A model generated the notes under the pieces. It was given only the letters and a program-made list of their open reading frames with translations. It had not been told where the DNA came from and did not search any database. The position numbers were made by a program, and so were the translations under genes. Positions 17,429 to 27,557 of a stretch of DNA of 45,532 nucleotides are shown in pieces. The DNA is from Gammaproteobacteria bacterium (lineage in GTDB: Bacteria; Pseudomonadota; Gammaproteobacteria; JAKDMP01): assembly GCA_027018875.1 (NCBI GenBank), contig JALUYA010000037.1, forward strand, positions 1 to 45,532, written 5' to 3'. How positions within the stretch are numbered: the stretch's first letter is position 1; the number at the start of each line of letters is the position of its first letter.

Positions 17429-18625
17429 TTAAACGCGCTCGAAAATACCCGCTGCCCCCATTCCGGTGCCGATACACATGGTAACCATCGCCCGCCGCAG
17501 ATTACGCCGGCTTAACGCGTGTAAAGCCGTAGCGGTTAATTTTGCTCCCGTGCATCCCAGGGGGTGCCCCAGCGCGATCGCGCCTCCCAGTGGATTGGTC
17601 TTCCTCGGATCCAGGCCGAGTTCACGTATCACTGCGATCGATTGTGCGGCAAAGGCCTCGTTAAGTTCTATCCAATCGATATCATCGAGCTTTAACCCGG
17701 CTGCCTCGAGCGCCTTGGGAATCGCCGCCTTGGGGCCGATACCCATAATCTCGGGAGGAACACCGGCCACGCAATAACTGACGAGGCGCGCAATCGGCTC
17801 AAGCCCATAGTCCTTCACCGCCTGGGCGCTTGCCACCAAACATATCGCCGCCCCATCGCTCATCTGGGAACTGCTGCCGGCGGTCACGGAACCGTTAACG
17901 GCGAATACAGGCTTGAGCTTACCCAATACCTGCGGTGTAGATCCGAGACGGGGGCCCTCGTCCGTATCTACACGGCGGTGCTTGAGCTCGATCTCGCCCT
18001 GGTCGCCGCATGGAACGGGCTGCTCGATATCATAGGGAAGAATTTCCTCCTTGAATTCCCCCTTTTCTATGGCTGCCAAGGCACGGGCATGGCTCTGCGC
18101 GGCGAATTCGTCCTGCTCCTCGCGACCGACCTTGAACCGCTTGGCCACCTCCTCGGCCGTGGCTCCCATACCATAGGCAATGCCCCAATTCTCGTGTTGC
18201 GCGAACACGGCCGGATTGTAGGCCGGGTGATGCCCGCCCATGGGTACCAGACTCATACTCTCGGTTCCACCGGCGAGCACGAGATCCGCCTGCCCGGTGC
18301 GAACCCGGTCGGCGGCAATCGCTATGGCCTGCAGGCCGGAGGAGCAAAAACGGTTAACCGTCATCCCCGGAACCGAATCCGGTAATCCCGCAAGCAGCGC
18401 CGCAGTGCGGGCAACATTCAGGCCCTGCTCTCCCTCGGGCATCGCGCAACCGACGATAACATCCTCGATCCGGCTTCGATCTACGCCGGGATGGGCCGCC
18501 AACACGCCGCGGATAACATGCACCAACAGGTCGTCCGGACGTACCCGGCGGAACATGCCGCGGGGCGCCTTGCCAACCGGAGTGCGCAACGGGGAAACGA
18601 TAAATGCATCCTGAATCTGGGTCAT
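17429..18625 (-). CDS. fadA: Acetyl-CoA acyltransferase (thiolase), FadA-like
   Basis: Thiolases cleave 3-ketoacyl-CoA to acetyl-CoA in beta-oxidation, or run in reverse. The 398-residue product has the acyl-accepting cysteine in NRFCSSG (Cys94), the GHPLG histidine (His354) and the second catalytic cysteine in CIGTGMG (Cys384). It starts 24 bases after the bifunctional dehydrogenase gene with a GAGGA ribosome site, so the two form an operon. Whether it acts on long-chain ketoacyl-CoA (FadA/FadI) or acetoacetyl-CoA cannot be settled from motifs; the partner enzyme favours beta-oxidation. Confidence 0.92.
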   Translation of the reverse strand: MTQIQDAFIVSPLRTPVGKAPRGMFRRVRPDDLLVHVIRGVLAAHPGVDRSRIEDVIVGCAMPEGEQGLNVARTAALLAGLPDSVPGMTVNRFCSSGLQAIAIAADRVRTGQADLVLAGGTESMSLVPMGGHHPAYNPAVFAQHENWGIAYGMGATAEEVAKRFKVGREEQDEFAAQSHARALAAIEKGEFKEEILPYDIEQPVPCGDQGEIELKHRRVDTDEGPRLGSTPQVLGKLKPVFAVNGSVTAGSSSQMSDGAAICLVASAQAVKDYGLEPIARLVSYCVAGVPPEIMGIGPKAAIPKALEAAGLKLDDIDWIELNEAFAAQSIAVIRELGLDPRKTNPLGGAIALGHPLGCTGAKLTATALHALSRRNLRRAMVTMCIGTGMGAAGIFERV

Positions 18626-18649
18626 GGTTCTATCCTCGAATTCAATGGT

Positions 18650-21013
18650 TCAGTTACGCAGTGGTTTGCCGGTCTTGAGCGTATGCTCGATGCGCTGCCG
18701 GGTTTTCTCCTGCCCGAGCAACTCGAGAAAATGTTTTCGCTCCAGGGCCAACAGGTATTCCTCACTGACCAGCTCACCCTCATCTAGTGCGCCCCCGCAG
18801 AGAATATCGGCGATGCGGGTACCCAACTCGAAGTCATATTCCGAGATGAATCCACCGGCGAGCAGGTTGACCAAGCGGGCCTGGATGGTGGCAATGCCGG
18901 TTTTACCCATAACGGGAATACCGGCAGGCGGAAGCGGTGGGCGATAACCCGATTCGTACAGCGCCAAAGCCTCGGCCTTGGCCACATAGAGAAGTTCGTC
19001 GGGGTGAAAGACAACCACGTCGGAATTCCGCAGGAACCCGAATTCCCTGCCCTCCTGGGCGCTGGTCGCCACTTTGGCCATGCCGATCAGTTCAAACCGC
19101 TTGGCAAGCCGATCGAACAACCATCCCGTGGCGCTCTCCTGCGCGGCACGCAGGGCAAATTCCTTGGTCCCGCCCCCGGCCGGTACGAGTCCCACACCGG
19201 CCTCGACCAGGCCGGTGTAACTTTCCAGTGCGGCGACAACGCGGTCACAGTGAAGCATGAATTCGCAGCCACCGCCAAGCGCCATGCCCCGAACCGCGGC
19301 CACAGTCGGAACCCCAGAGTAACGCAGGGCAAGCGAGGTATGCTGAAAATCGTAGATCAACCGGGCGGGATCGAGCTTACCGGTGGCAACACCCTCACCG
19401 ATCTCCTTGAGATTGGCGCCGTAGGAAAACGGTTCGGAATCCTGCCAAATTACCAGTCCCTTCCAGTCCCGCTCGGCAATGGAAAGCGCCTCTTTCACTC
19501 CCGCCAAGACCATGGGACCAATGGTATGCCCCCGGCTCTTGAAAGACAGAACAGCTACACCATCGTTGCCATCCCACAACCGCACGCCATCATTCTCGTA
19601 CACGGTTGAAGTTTGCGGCACGGGCTCTCCCACCACCCGTTGGCGGAAAACCTGGCGGCGATATACCGGGTGCGTGGACGGGGGCATCATCCGCGCCGAG
19701 GCGGCATCCCAGGACCCCTGTGGCGTATGCACCGCCTTCAGCTCACGCACCCAGTCCGGCAGCGGGGCGTCACTCATGGTCTCACCCTGCTCGATAGCAT
19801 GGGCAAGATCGGCGGCGATTTCCCCCCAGCCAAGCGCCTGCCAGGTCTCAAACGGTCCCAGTTGCCAGCCGTAGCCCCAACGCATCGCCAGATCGATGTC
19901 GCGGGCGCTGTGAGCGATCTCGCCCAGCATGAAACTGCTGTAGTGAAACAGGTCGCGAAATACCGCACGCAAAAATTCCGCTTGGGGATGTTGAATCGCG
20001 GCTAGGAGTTCAAACTTCCTGCGGGGATCGCGCTCCTTCAACATGGCACGCATCGCACCGGTCAACGCCGATTGTACCGGGCGGTACTCCCCCTTGGCCG
20101 GATCCAACACCTCGATTCCGCCCTTGCCCTTGCGATAGACACCCGCCCCGGTTTTTTGACCCAACGCACCCGCCTCAATCAAGGATTCCATCCACCCCGG
20201 CAACCGGAAGTATTTGTGCCAAGGATCCTGTTTCAGCGTTTCCGCCAGGCCGTCCACCACATGTTTCATGGTATCGAGGCCGACCACGTCGGCGGTGCGC
20301 AAGGTCGCGCTTTTCGGCCTGCCGATGCCCGGGCCGGTGAGTCGATCCACCAGATCCAGCGGCAACTTCAGCCGCTCCGCATGATGCAGAACCGCCAAAA
20401 TGGCAAACACCCCGATACGATTACCTATGAAGTTGGGCGTGTCCTTGGCCCGAATGACCCCCTTACCGGCCACCGTGGTCAAGAACCCTTCCAGCCGATC
20501 GAGCACCTCGAGATCCGTGTCGGCATGAGGGATCAACTCCAGCAGGTGCATGTAACGGGGTGGATTGAAGAAATGCACCCCGCAATAACGCGGCCTGAGC
20601 CCCGGCGGCAGCGCTTGGGCCAAATCCCCGATGGGAATACCCGAGGTATTGGTGACGAACAATGCCCCGTCGTGAAGATACGGGGCAACCTGGGCATAGA
20701 GCGATTGCTTGATATCCAACCGCTCGACCACGGCCTCGATAACCAGGTCGCATTGCTTGAGTCGATCCAGATCGGTGGCGTAATTGCAGGCACTGATCGC
20801 CTCCAGGGTGTGGCTGGAGGCCAACGGGCTGGGCTTGAGCTTGCCGAGCCGCTTGAGCGCTCCCTGGGCGATTTCATTCGCCGCCTTCTTGCCCGGCAGG
20901 TCGTACAGCAACACCTTGAGGCCGGCACTACCGAGATGGGCTGCAATCTGGGCTCCCATGACTCCGGCTCCAAGAACGGCAACGTTACGGATCTGACGAT
21001 TAGGGTCTAACAT
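18650..21013 (-). CDS. Bifunctional 3-hydroxyacyl-CoA dehydrogenase / enoyl-CoA hydratase, FadN-type order
   Basis: This 787-residue enzyme should carry out the hydration and NAD-dependent dehydrogenation steps of fatty-acid beta-oxidation. The dehydrogenase half comes first: NAD loop VLGAGVMGAQIAAHLG (about 13-28), HFFNPPRYMHLLELI, and the helical C-terminal domain with DTPNFIGNRIG. The crotonase half follows from about residue 485, with GGGCE and GLVEAG supplying the two glutamates used by hydratases. This order is opposite to E. coli FadB and like Bacillus FadN. The ATG at 21013 follows GGAG by seven bases. It lies 53 bases after lptE and just before the thiolase gene. Confidence 0.9.
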   Translation of the reverse strand: MLDPNRQIRNVAVLGAGVMGAQIAAHLGSAGLKVLLYDLPGKKAANEIAQGALKRLGKLKPSPLASSHTLEAISACNYATDLDRLKQCDLVIEAVVERLDIKQSLYAQVAPYLHDGALFVTNTSGIPIGDLAQALPPGLRPRYCGVHFFNPPRYMHLLELIPHADTDLEVLDRLEGFLTTVAGKGVIRAKDTPNFIGNRIGVFAILAVLHHAERLKLPLDLVDRLTGPGIGRPKSATLRTADVVGLDTMKHVVDGLAETLKQDPWHKYFRLPGWMESLIEAGALGQKTGAGVYRKGKGGIEVLDPAKGEYRPVQSALTGAMRAMLKERDPRRKFELLAAIQHPQAEFLRAVFRDLFHYSSFMLGEIAHSARDIDLAMRWGYGWQLGPFETWQALGWGEIAADLAHAIEQGETMSDAPLPDWVRELKAVHTPQGSWDAASARMMPPSTHPVYRRQVFRQRVVGEPVPQTSTVYENDGVRLWDGNDGVAVLSFKSRGHTIGPMVLAGVKEALSIAERDWKGLVIWQDSEPFSYGANLKEIGEGVATGKLDPARLIYDFQHTSLALRYSGVPTVAAVRGMALGGGCEFMLHCDRVVAALESYTGLVEAGVGLVPAGGGTKEFALRAAQESATGWLFDRLAKRFELIGMAKVATSAQEGREFGFLRNSDVVVFHPDELLYVAKAEALALYESGYRPPLPPAGIPVMGKTGIATIQARLVNLLAGGFISEYDFELGTRIADILCGGALDEGELVSEEYLLALERKHFLELLGQEKTRQRIEHTLKTGKPLRN

Positions 21014-21066
21014 TTCTGGCTCCTTACAATAACTTTGGCCGAAGGCCACCTATCGGGCGGATGCAA

Positions 21067-21630
21067 TCATTTTAAACGTTTGACTGAATTTTTGGGTCGA
21101 GTCTCCTTTACCGATATGCGCGCCCGTGGATAGGTACGCAAACGCAAGAGTATCAAACGGCTCGCGGTCCGTTGCAACGAGGCCAGCAGGGCATCCGCCT
21201 GGCGCCCACTGGCCAGTTCGGTCCGTACCGAATAGGCATAGGTACGTTCCAGACGAATCTCGCGCTCCGGAATCAACATCCGGCCCCCGGGCGCAAGCAG
21301 GCGATAACGAACCCGGTACACCAGCATGTATTGTACCGGTCGGCCAAGATTATTCACTGCCAATAACCGCCGCTTGGTCGTAGCCCGCTCGATATCCAGT
21401 ACCGCGGTGGCCCGGTCGCGGGTTTCCACCACCTTCACCCCACTGTCGGTCAGGGTACGGCGCAGAAGATTTTCCAAGTTTCCATATGGATTATCACTCT
21501 CTATGTAAGTGATCCGCATCACCCGCGGGAGCAGCACCTTCCCGGCAGGATGAAATCCACAACCCGACAGGATCACCGCCAGCGGCACCAGTGCGAACCC
21601 CGGGAAGAAAAATCTAGCCGACGACCACAT
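21067..21630 (-). CDS. lptE: LPS-assembly lipoprotein LptE
   Basis: LptE plugs the LptD barrel and helps insert lipopolysaccharide into the outer membrane. The 187-residue product has a signal peptide ending in the lipobox LSGC (Cys24), then GFHPAG and a beta-rich domain with [20 protein letters not shown], typical of the LptE/RlpB family. The ATG at 21630 overlaps the leuS stop by 17 bases, the usual leuS-lptE arrangement. holA, commonly next, is absent; fatty-acid genes follow instead. Confidence 0.9.
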   Translation of the reverse strand: MWSSARFFFPGFALVPLAVILSGCGFHPAGKVLLPRVMRITYIESDNPYGNLENLLRRTLTDSGVKVVETRDRATAVLDIERATTKRRLLAVNNLGRPVQYMLVYRVRYRLLAPGGRMLIPEREIRLERTYAYSVRTELASGRQADALLASLQRTASRLILLRLRTYPRARISVKETRPKNSVKRLK

Positions 21631-24241
21631 TGACCAGCCTCCCCGGCACCACCACCACGCGGCGGATCGTTTTCCCTTCCAGATGCCGGATGACCTGCTC
21701 ATCGGCCAGGGCCAACCGTTCGAGGCTCTCCCGGGGTTCGTCCGCAGCCGCCATAAAGCGTGACCGCAGTTTGCCATTGACCTGCACCACCACCTCCACC
21801 CGGTCGAGAACGAGCGCGGCGGGGTCGAATTCGGGCCACGGCGCATCCATGACCAGGCCTTCGCCGCCGAGTGCTTGCCACAACCGCTCGGCAATATGCG
21901 GCACGATTGGTGCCAACAGGCGCACCAGAACGGACAAGGCCTCATGCACCAAGGCATACTCATGCGGTTGCACGGGTACGTAGCGGGCAAGGTCATTGGC
22001 CAGCTCCATGCAGGCCGCAATCGCCGTATTGAAGGCATAACGCCGTTCGAAATCATCACTGACCTTGGCAATGGTCCGGTGCAACTTGCGGCGCAATCGT
22101 TCACCGGCCTCCTCCCGAGCCTCATCCCGTTGCGACGCGGGCGGTGGCACGGGCATAAGCAGGTGATCTCGCACCAGGCGCCACAGGCGACGCAGAAACC
22201 GGGCTCCGCCCTCGACCCCGGCATCCGACCACTCGAGCGACTGCTCCGGCGGCGCGGCGAACATCGCAAACAGGCGCACCGTATCGGCTCCGTAGCGCCC
22301 GACGAGCGTCTCGGGATCGACTCCATTGTTTTTTGATTTCGACATCTTCTCGATGCCGCCGAACCGAACCGGCCGGCCATCGTCGCGAAGGTAGATCCGG
22401 GTCGGCGCGCCGTGTGCATCCCGCTCGATCTCAACTTCCGCGGGGTTGAACCAAACCCGCCCGCTCTGCTCCTCACGATAATAGGTCTCCGCGACTACCA
22501 TGCCTTGGGTCAATAACCGGGTGAACGGCTCGTCCCCGGGCACGAGTCCCTCATCCCGCATGCACTTGTAAAAGAACCGCGCATAGAGCAGATGCAGCAC
22601 CGCATGCTCGATGCCGCCGATGTACTGATCGACCGGCAGCCAGTGGCGAACCCTCGCGTCGACCATTTCCTTGGCATCGGGACAACAGTAACGCACGTAA
22701 TACCAGGAGGACTCGAAGAAAGTATCGAAGGTATCGGTTTCGCGCTCCGCCGCACCGCCGCAACGGGGGCAATCCGTTTTACGCCATTCGGGATCGCTCT
22801 TGAGCGGTGACGCAACCCCCTCAAAGCGAAGGTTCTCGGGAAGCACGACAGGTAAATCCTTGTCGGGCACCGGCACCGGGCCACAGCGGTCGCAATGGAT
22901 GATCGGGATCGGGCAACCCCAGTAGCGCTGCCGTGAAACACCCCAATCGCGCAACCGATATTGCACCTGCCGGCGCCCATGGTTCTTGGACTCGAGCAGG
23001 TCGGCCACCTTCTCGAAGGCCGCAGTAAAACCCAACCCATCCAGGCCGAAACCGGAATGAACCACCCGGATCGACTCCTTGGCGTCATACCAGTCCCGCC
23101 ATTGCAACGGATCAAATTCCCCGCCCTCGCGTGCCAGAACCTGGCGTACAGGCAAACCGTAGTGCCGGGCAAATTCAAAGTCCCGGCGATCGTGCGCCGG
23201 AACCACCATGACCGCCCCGGTGCCGTAACCCACAAGCACGAAGTTCGCCACCCAGACCGGGATCTGTTCGCCGCTAAGCGGATGCACCACCCGGATGCCC
23301 GTATCCAGGCCCAGTTTCTCCTGGCTCTCGATGGCCGCCTCGCTGACCCCGCGACACCGACAATCGGCAATAAACCCGGCCAAGACTTCATTCTTTACGG
23401 CCGCCTTACGCGCCAGGGGATGCTCGGGCGCGACCGCGACACAGCTCACCCCCATCAAGGTATCGGGCCGGGTGGTAAAGACCGCAAGATCTTCGTCCAT
23501 CCCCACAATCGGGAAGCGAACTTCAATACCCCGGGATCGCCCGATCCAGTTTCGCTGCATGGTCTTGACCTCGTCGGGCCATCCCTCCAGGTAATCCAGC
23601 GCCTCCAACAACTCATCGGCATAGGCGGTGATCTTGAGAAACCATTGGGGAATCTCGCGCCGCTCGACCGCCGCCCCGGATCTCCAGCCGCACCCGTCCA
23701 CCACCTGCTCGTTGGCGAGCACGGTTTGATCCACCGGGTCCCAATTGACCAGGGCGTTGGCGCGATAAACCAGCCCCTTGGCAAACAGCCGGGTAAAAAA
23801 CCACTGTTCCCAGCGGTAATACTCCGGGTCGCAGGTCGCAAACTCGCGTGACCAGTCGAAGGCAAAGCCCATGCGCTGCAGTTGCCCACGCATCGTGGCT
23901 ATATTGGTGCGGGTCCATTCGGCGGGCGGAACCCGGTGCTGGATCGCGGCATTTTCCGCCGGCAGCCCAAAGGCGTCCCACCCCATCGGCTGCAGCACAT
24001 TATCACCACGCATGCGTCGGTAACGCGTGATCACATCGCCGATGGTGTAGTTACGCACATGTCCCACGTGCAGCCGCCCACTCGGATAGGGCAACATCGA
24101 GAGGCAGTAATATTTCTTGTGCCCCAGCGCTGCGGTGACCGTGAAGGCGGAACATTCCCGCCACAGGCCTTGAATTTCGGACTCAACGCTTGCCGGGTCA
24201 TAGCGTTCGGGCAGGTCTTGCCGATCATTCTCCGTGCTCAT
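21614..24241 (-). CDS. leuS: Leucyl-tRNA synthetase
   Basis: LeuRS charges tRNA-Leu in the cytoplasm. The 875-residue class I synthetase has the ATP-binding HVGH (58-61), an editing insertion with [20 protein letters not shown], a zinc-site region (CDRCGPVP and CPRCGG), and KMSKS (632-636), followed by the anticodon-binding and C-terminal domains. Length is normal for bacteria. The gene overlaps the upstream methyltransferase gene by ATGA and lptE by 17 bases. Confidence 0.98.
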   Translation of the reverse strand: MSTENDRQDLPERYDPASVESEIQGLWRECSAFTVTAALGHKKYYCLSMLPYPSGRLHVGHVRNYTIGDVITRYRRMRGDNVLQPMGWDAFGLPAENAAIQHRVPPAEWTRTNIATMRGQLQRMGFAFDWSREFATCDPEYYRWEQWFFTRLFAKGLVYRANALVNWDPVDQTVLANEQVVDGCGWRSGAAVERREIPQWFLKITAYADELLEALDYLEGWPDEVKTMQRNWIGRSRGIEVRFPIVGMDEDLAVFTTRPDTLMGVSCVAVAPEHPLARKAAVKNEVLAGFIADCRCRGVSEAAIESQEKLGLDTGIRVVHPLSGEQIPVWVANFVLVGYGTGAVMVVPAHDRRDFEFARHYGLPVRQVLAREGGEFDPLQWRDWYDAKESIRVVHSGFGLDGLGFTAAFEKVADLLESKNHGRRQVQYRLRDWGVSRQRYWGCPIPIIHCDRCGPVPVPDKDLPVVLPENLRFEGVASPLKSDPEWRKTDCPRCGGAAERETDTFDTFFESSWYYVRYCCPDAKEMVDARVRHWLPVDQYIGGIEHAVLHLLYARFFYKCMRDEGLVPGDEPFTRLLTQGMVVAETYYREEQSGRVWFNPAEVEIERDAHGAPTRIYLRDDGRPVRFGGIEKMSKSKNNGVDPETLVGRYGADTVRLFAMFAAPPEQSLEWSDAGVEGGARFLRRLWRLVRDHLLMPVPPPASQRDEAREEAGERLRRKLHRTIAKVSDDFERRYAFNTAIAACMELANDLARYVPVQPHEYALVHEALSVLVRLLAPIVPHIAERLWQALGGEGLVMDAPWPEFDPAALVLDRVEVVVQVNGKLRSRFMAAADEPRESLERLALADEQVIRHLEGKTIRRVVVVPGRLVNVVVG

Positions 24242-24906
24242 ACTTCACGCTTCCGGGCCAGGGTCAGGCCATCTCCGATCGGCACCAGAGAGAGATCCAC
24301 CCGCTGATCCCCGAGCAGTAGATCATTAAAGGCGCGGATGGCGCGGGTCTGCGCATCATCCACATCCGGCGCGGCGACTCGCCCGCCCCACAGGGTGTTA
24401 TCCACCGCGATCAATCCACCGGGACGCAGTAAACCCAGCACCGACTCATAATAGGTTAGGTAGTTGGCCTTGTCGGCATCGATAAAGACGAAATCGAATT
24501 CGGGCGGAGCATCCTGTTGATTCCAAGTCGCCAGGAATTCGGTCGCCTGCCCCAGGCGTAATTCGATTTTCTCCTCAACGCCGGCCTCGCGCCAGGTCTC
24601 GCGGGCAATCGCGGTCCACTCCGCACTGACATCGAGACACACCACGCGGGCACTACGCGGGAGTGCCAGCGCCACGGCGGTGCTGGAATAGCCCGTAAAA
24701 GTGCCGATTTCCAGGCACCGCCTAGCCCCGATAAGCCGCACCAACAGAGCCAGGAACTGCCCCTGTTCCGGGGAAATCTGCATATTCACCAGCGGCAACC
24801 GGGCGGTTCGGTCGCGCAATCGGGCAAGCACCGGCGGCTCGCGTAGGGAATGTTCGATCAGGTACGGGTACAACTCATCCGTGAGCGGCAAGGTACGCGT
24901 GGACAT
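24238..24906 (-). CDS. SAM-dependent O-methyltransferase (caffeoyl-CoA OMT-like family)
   Basis: The 222-residue product belongs to the class I, metal-dependent methyltransferase_3 family. It shows the SAM loop [14 protein letters not shown] (about 64-77), [15 protein letters not shown] with the metal and cofactor aspartates, and [12 protein letters not shown]. Bacterial members act on catechol-like or other small hydroxyl substrates, but the substrate cannot be read here. The ATG follows an AGGGGG site. It is the first gene of an operon with leuS, to which it overlaps by ATGA; this linkage looks like co-expression rather than shared function. Confidence 0.88.
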   Translation of the reverse strand: MSTRTLPLTDELYPYLIEHSLREPPVLARLRDRTARLPLVNMQISPEQGQFLALLVRLIGARRCLEIGTFTGYSSTAVALALPRSARVVCLDVSAEWTAIARETWREAGVEEKIELRLGQATEFLATWNQQDAPPEFDFVFIDADKANYLTYYESVLGLLRPGGLIAVDNTLWGGRVAAPDVDDAQTRAIRAFNDLLLGDQRVDLSLVPIGDGLTLARKREV

Positions 24907-24938
24907 CAGACCCCCTGCAATATTGACGTTTTCCGGTC

Positions 24939-24966
24939 ATTCTAACGGCTCCCGTTAACCGGACAA
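24939..24966 (-). promoter_or_regulatory. Candidate promoter of the omt-leuS operon with an embedded inverted repeat
   Basis: Minus-strand -35 TTGTCC (24961-24966) and -10 TAGAAT (24939-24944) are 16 bases apart. A perfect inverted repeat TAACGG-N3-CCGTTA (24943-24957) fills most of the spacer and touches the -10. That placement suits a repressor operator, but no binding protein can be named. The AGGGGG ribosome site and ATG of the methyltransferase follow 32 bases downstream. Confidence 0.45.
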
Positions 24967-25028
24967 GCGGGTACCGCCCGCCAACGTGAATTTCGGGTGG
25001 AATCGGCTTATGCAAAACCCGTTTTTTT
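24967..25028 (+). promoter_or_regulatory. Attenuator-like set of competing hairpins ending in a T-run
   Basis: Read on the plus strand, four segments can pair in succession: GCGGG (24967-24971) with CCCGC (24977-24981); CCGCCCG (24974-24980) with CGGGTGG (24994-25000, one G-T pair); and CGGGT (24994-24998) with ACCCG (25017-25021), followed by seven Ts (25022-25028). This is the logic of a transcription attenuator. Against it, the last stem is only five pairs, no clear plus-strand promoter is seen, and the next plus-strand gene starts 550 bases away. Confidence 0.25.
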
Positions 25029-25574
25029 CGAACAGGCCGGATAATATCCGACTTCGGTCACCTTGGCACCCGGCGCGGAGCGCCGACCCGACCTGGGTTC
25101 CATCCCCAGTGCACACGAAGCCTGCCAAGCAAACGCACTGGGCGGCGCCAACCCGGCGGAACCGCCTTGGCACCGGGATTCCGCCTGCCTGGTTGCCGCG
25201 GAAGCCGGACAGCTACCCGATTCCCTGCCTTTCATTACCCCTATCCAGGGTCTGCTTAACCCGGTTTGGATTATTATCTTGTGATGGTTGAGAAATGCCG
25301 ATTCAGGGCATGAGGAGTGTAGTTTGGTCATCCCCAATGAATGCCGAACAATAGCAAGTAGCGCCTTTTCAGCCGTGCCCCGAAAGGCCGGTATCCTGCT
25401 TCCGTCCGGCTCCGCTGGCGCCTCTTTGGTCCGCCCGGCCACATGGGGCCGCCTGCCGCCTTGCCGATCTAGCCAACCGCCCCCGGAAGCGCCCTATCAA
25501 GTGAAGCCGATGGAACCTAAGAAAACAAACGATACGGCTACGCTGGATAGCGCCCGCTTACGGTGATTAAAAAC
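24967..25574. other. Long intergenic region between divergent operons; no supportable gene
   Basis: About 610 bases separate the omt-leuS and yqgE units. Besides the hairpins at its left end it holds an inverted repeat CGGATA-A-TATCCG (25038-25050), a stem CGGCGC-GGA-GCGCCG (25071-25085) and a direct repeat CCTTGGCACC (25061-25070 and 25165-25174). Short open frames on both strands (a 144-codon one at 25008-25442 minus) lack ribosome sites, recognisable motifs and plausible composition. It may be the remains of a decayed gene or repeat element. Confidence 0.5.
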
Positions 25575-26147
25575 ATGGACAATCCTCCCACCACCACGCT
25601 CAGCGGTTCCTTATTGCTTGCCATGCCCACACTGAACGATCCCAATTTCGCGAAAAGCGTGATATTGCTCTGCGAACATGGCCCCGATGGCGCCCTCGGC
25701 CTGATCATCAATCGCCCGCTCGATCTGTGCCTAGGTGAAATACTGCAACATCTTGCCATCCGCCCATCTAACCCGGAGATTCCGCGGCGTCAAATTTACT
25801 CCGGGGGGCCGGTCGAACCCGAACGCGGTTTCGTGGTTCACACGGCTCCGGTACGTCACCCCGATTCAATTCGCATCGGCGAAACATTGGTGGTTTCAGC
25901 CTCCAGCGAAGTACTTGCCGGGCTGGCTTCCAATGCGGCCGCAGCGTCACGCTTTATCGTTACCCTGGGTTATTCCGGTTGGGGTCCCGGTCAGCTCGAC
26001 CGCGAGATTGTGGAAAATGCCTGGCTCACAATCCCGGCTTCACCCGCCCTGGTATTCGAAATCCCCGTGGCTGAACGCTGGAACCAAGCCGCGGCCCGCC
26101 TGGGCATCGACCTTTCCCGGCTATCCGGCGAAACGGGACACGCCTGA
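25575..26147 (+). CDS. yqgE: YqgE/AlgH family protein
   Basis: YqgE (AlgH in Pseudomonas) is a conserved DUF179 protein of uncertain biochemical role, usually next to ruvX. The 190-residue product has the family start LSGSLLLAMPTLNDPNFAKSV, then CEHGPDGALGLIINRP and GYSGWGPGQLDREI, all diagnostic. I start at the ATG at 25575 with a GGTGA site nine bases upstream; an in-frame GTG four codons earlier has no ribosome site. It begins the plus-strand operon with ruvX, pyrB and pyrK; no clear promoter is visible upstream. Confidence 0.93.
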   Translation: MDNPPTTTLSGSLLLAMPTLNDPNFAKSVILLCEHGPDGALGLIINRPLDLCLGEILQHLAIRPSNPEIPRRQIYSGGPVEPERGFVVHTAPVRHPDSIRIGETLVVSASSEVLAGLASNAAAASRFIVTLGYSGWGPGQLDREIVENAWLTIPASPALVFEIPVAERWNQAAARLGIDLSRLSGETGHA

Positions 26148-26194
26148 GTGCTGCTACACTGGCGCTTCGGATGTAGTTCCCCAGAACAGTCGGC

Positions 26195-26623
26195 GTGGCA
26201 AATATTCTTCTCGGATTCGATTATGGTCGTCACTGGATCGGCATCGCCGTGGGGGAAACCGTGGCCGGCTCTTGTCGCCCCTTGACCGCAATCGAAACCC
26301 ACGGAAAACAGATCCCCTGGGTCGATATCGACCGCCTGATCCGGGATTGGCGCCCCGCCCGGATGATTGTCGGCCTGCCGCGACACCTAGACGGCCGGGA
26401 ATCTCCGTTGGGAACCGAAGTCCGGGCCTTCGCAGAGACACTCGGACGACGCCACGACCGTCCGGTCGAACTCTGGAATGAAGCGCTCAGCACCGAAGCC
26501 GCCCGCAACGAACTCATCCATCGGCGCAGCCCGGAAGGCCGGCGCACAGACCGACGGCAACTCAATGCCGCGGCGGCCCACCAGATCCTCTCCGGCTGGA
26601 TCTTGGAGCACCCACATGGCTAA
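26195..26623 (+). CDS. ruvX: RuvX/YqgF family Holliday-junction resolvase-like nuclease
   Basis: YqgF (RuvX) is an RNase H-fold nuclease implicated in processing the 5' end of 16S pre-rRNA. The 142-residue product has the first acidic site in LLGFDYGRHWIGIAVG, VGLPRHLDG, the glutamate of LWNEALST, and a final conserved aspartate in the stretch before LNAAAAHQIL (reduced to RTDRRQ here). The start is GTG at 26195, the only codon giving the proper N-terminus. It lies 47 bases after yqgE and overlaps pyrB by eight bases. Confidence 0.92.
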   Translation: MANILLGFDYGRHWIGIAVGETVAGSCRPLTAIETHGKQIPWVDIDRLIRDWRPARMIVGLPRHLDGRESPLGTEVRAFAETLGRRHDRPVELWNEALSTEAARNELIHRRSPEGRRTDRRQLNAAAAHQILSGWILEHPHG

Positions 26624-27557
26624 TCCCGGCCTGCGGAATCTCGTTTCCATACGCGATCTGAGCCCTGCGGAACTTATCGGCCTACTCGACCGGGCCGAAG
26701 ATTTTCTGGCTCCGCAAGCCATCAGCGCTTATCGCAACCGGTTTCCCGGGCAAGCCCTGGTGCTTGCCTTCGAAGAACCCAGTACCCGCACCCGGTTTTC
26801 CTTCGAACTCGCGGCCCACCGCCTCGGCATGGACGTATTGAATTTCACCGCCACCGGCTCCTCCCGCAGCAAGGGCGAAAGCCTGGGCGAAAGCTTCACT
26901 ACCTTTGCCAACATGGGCGTTCGACTATTCGTGTTACGACATGGCAAAAATGGCATCATGGCCGAAGTCGCCGAACGGCTACCTAGGGGTACTGGCTTGA
27001 TCAACGCCGGAGAGGGCACCCGTTCCCATCCGACGCAAGGTCTGCTGGATGTGCTGACGATCCGTCGGTACCGCCCCGAATTCGACTCGCTACGCGTTGC
27101 CATCGTGGGTGACATCGTCCATTCCCGGGTTGCGCACTCGACTCTCGATGCACTGACGCTTCTGGGAACCCGCGACATTCGCCTGGTCGGACCTCCCGCC
27201 TTATTGCCGCCCCCCGGAGAATGTCCGGGGACCAAGATAGACAGCCTTGAGGCCGGGCTCGCCGGGGCCGATGTCGTTATCGCCCTACGCATCCAAAACG
27301 AACGCATACCGGCCACCGAGCGGCTCGATCTTGCCGATTTTCGCCACAGCTACGGCCTCGACCGCGACCGTCTCGAACGACTGGCGGCTCCCGACAGCCT
27401 GCTGCTGCATCCGGGTCCGGTCAACTGGGGAATCGAGTTGGCCGAGGATCTGATCGAGCGGCCGCGAACCCTGATCCGTGAACAGGTCAGCAATGGGGTT
27501 GCGGTACGCATGGCCGTACTTGCCCACATTGCGGAATCCCTGAATGCCCCGGACTGA
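26616..27557 (+). CDS. pyrB: Aspartate carbamoyltransferase catalytic subunit
   Basis: PyrB joins carbamoyl phosphate and aspartate, committing them to pyrimidine synthesis. The 313-residue product has the carbamoyl-phosphate loop EEPSTRTRFSFELA (about 53-66), the SKGESLGES loop, HPTQGLLDVL and a late HPGPVNWGIEL. The frame is open upstream inside ruvX, but the ATG at 26616 follows GGAG by eight bases and yields the compact N-terminus. It lacks the N-terminal extension of the Pseudomonas PyrB that assembles with PyrC', and neither pyrC' nor pyrI follows. It overlaps pyrK by 14 bases. Confidence 0.94.
   Translation: MANPGLRNLVSIRDLSPAELIGLLDRAEDFLAPQAISAYRNRFPGQALVLAFEEPSTRTRFSFELAAHRLGMDVLNFTATGSSRSKGESLGESFTTFANMGVRLFVLRHGKNGIMAEVAERLPRGTGLINAGEGTRSHPTQGLLDVLTIRRYRPEFDSLRVAIVGDIVHSRVAHSTLDALTLLGTRDIRLVGPPALLPPPGECPGTKIDSLEAGLAGADVVIALRIQNERIPATERLDLADFRHSYGLDRDRLERLAAPDSLLLHPGPVNWGIELAEDLIERPRTLIREQVSNGVAVRMAVLAHIAESLNAPD

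Noticed and set aside
25090-25111. Possible tRNA T-arm (CTGGG TTCCATC CCCAG)
   Set aside because: The loop lacks the purine at position 57, and no matching acceptor stem, D-arm or anticodon arm is present.
25008-25442. 144-codon minus-strand frame in the 24967-25574 gap
   Set aside because: Composition is irregular, no start signal or family feature is seen, and it covers hairpins and repeats.
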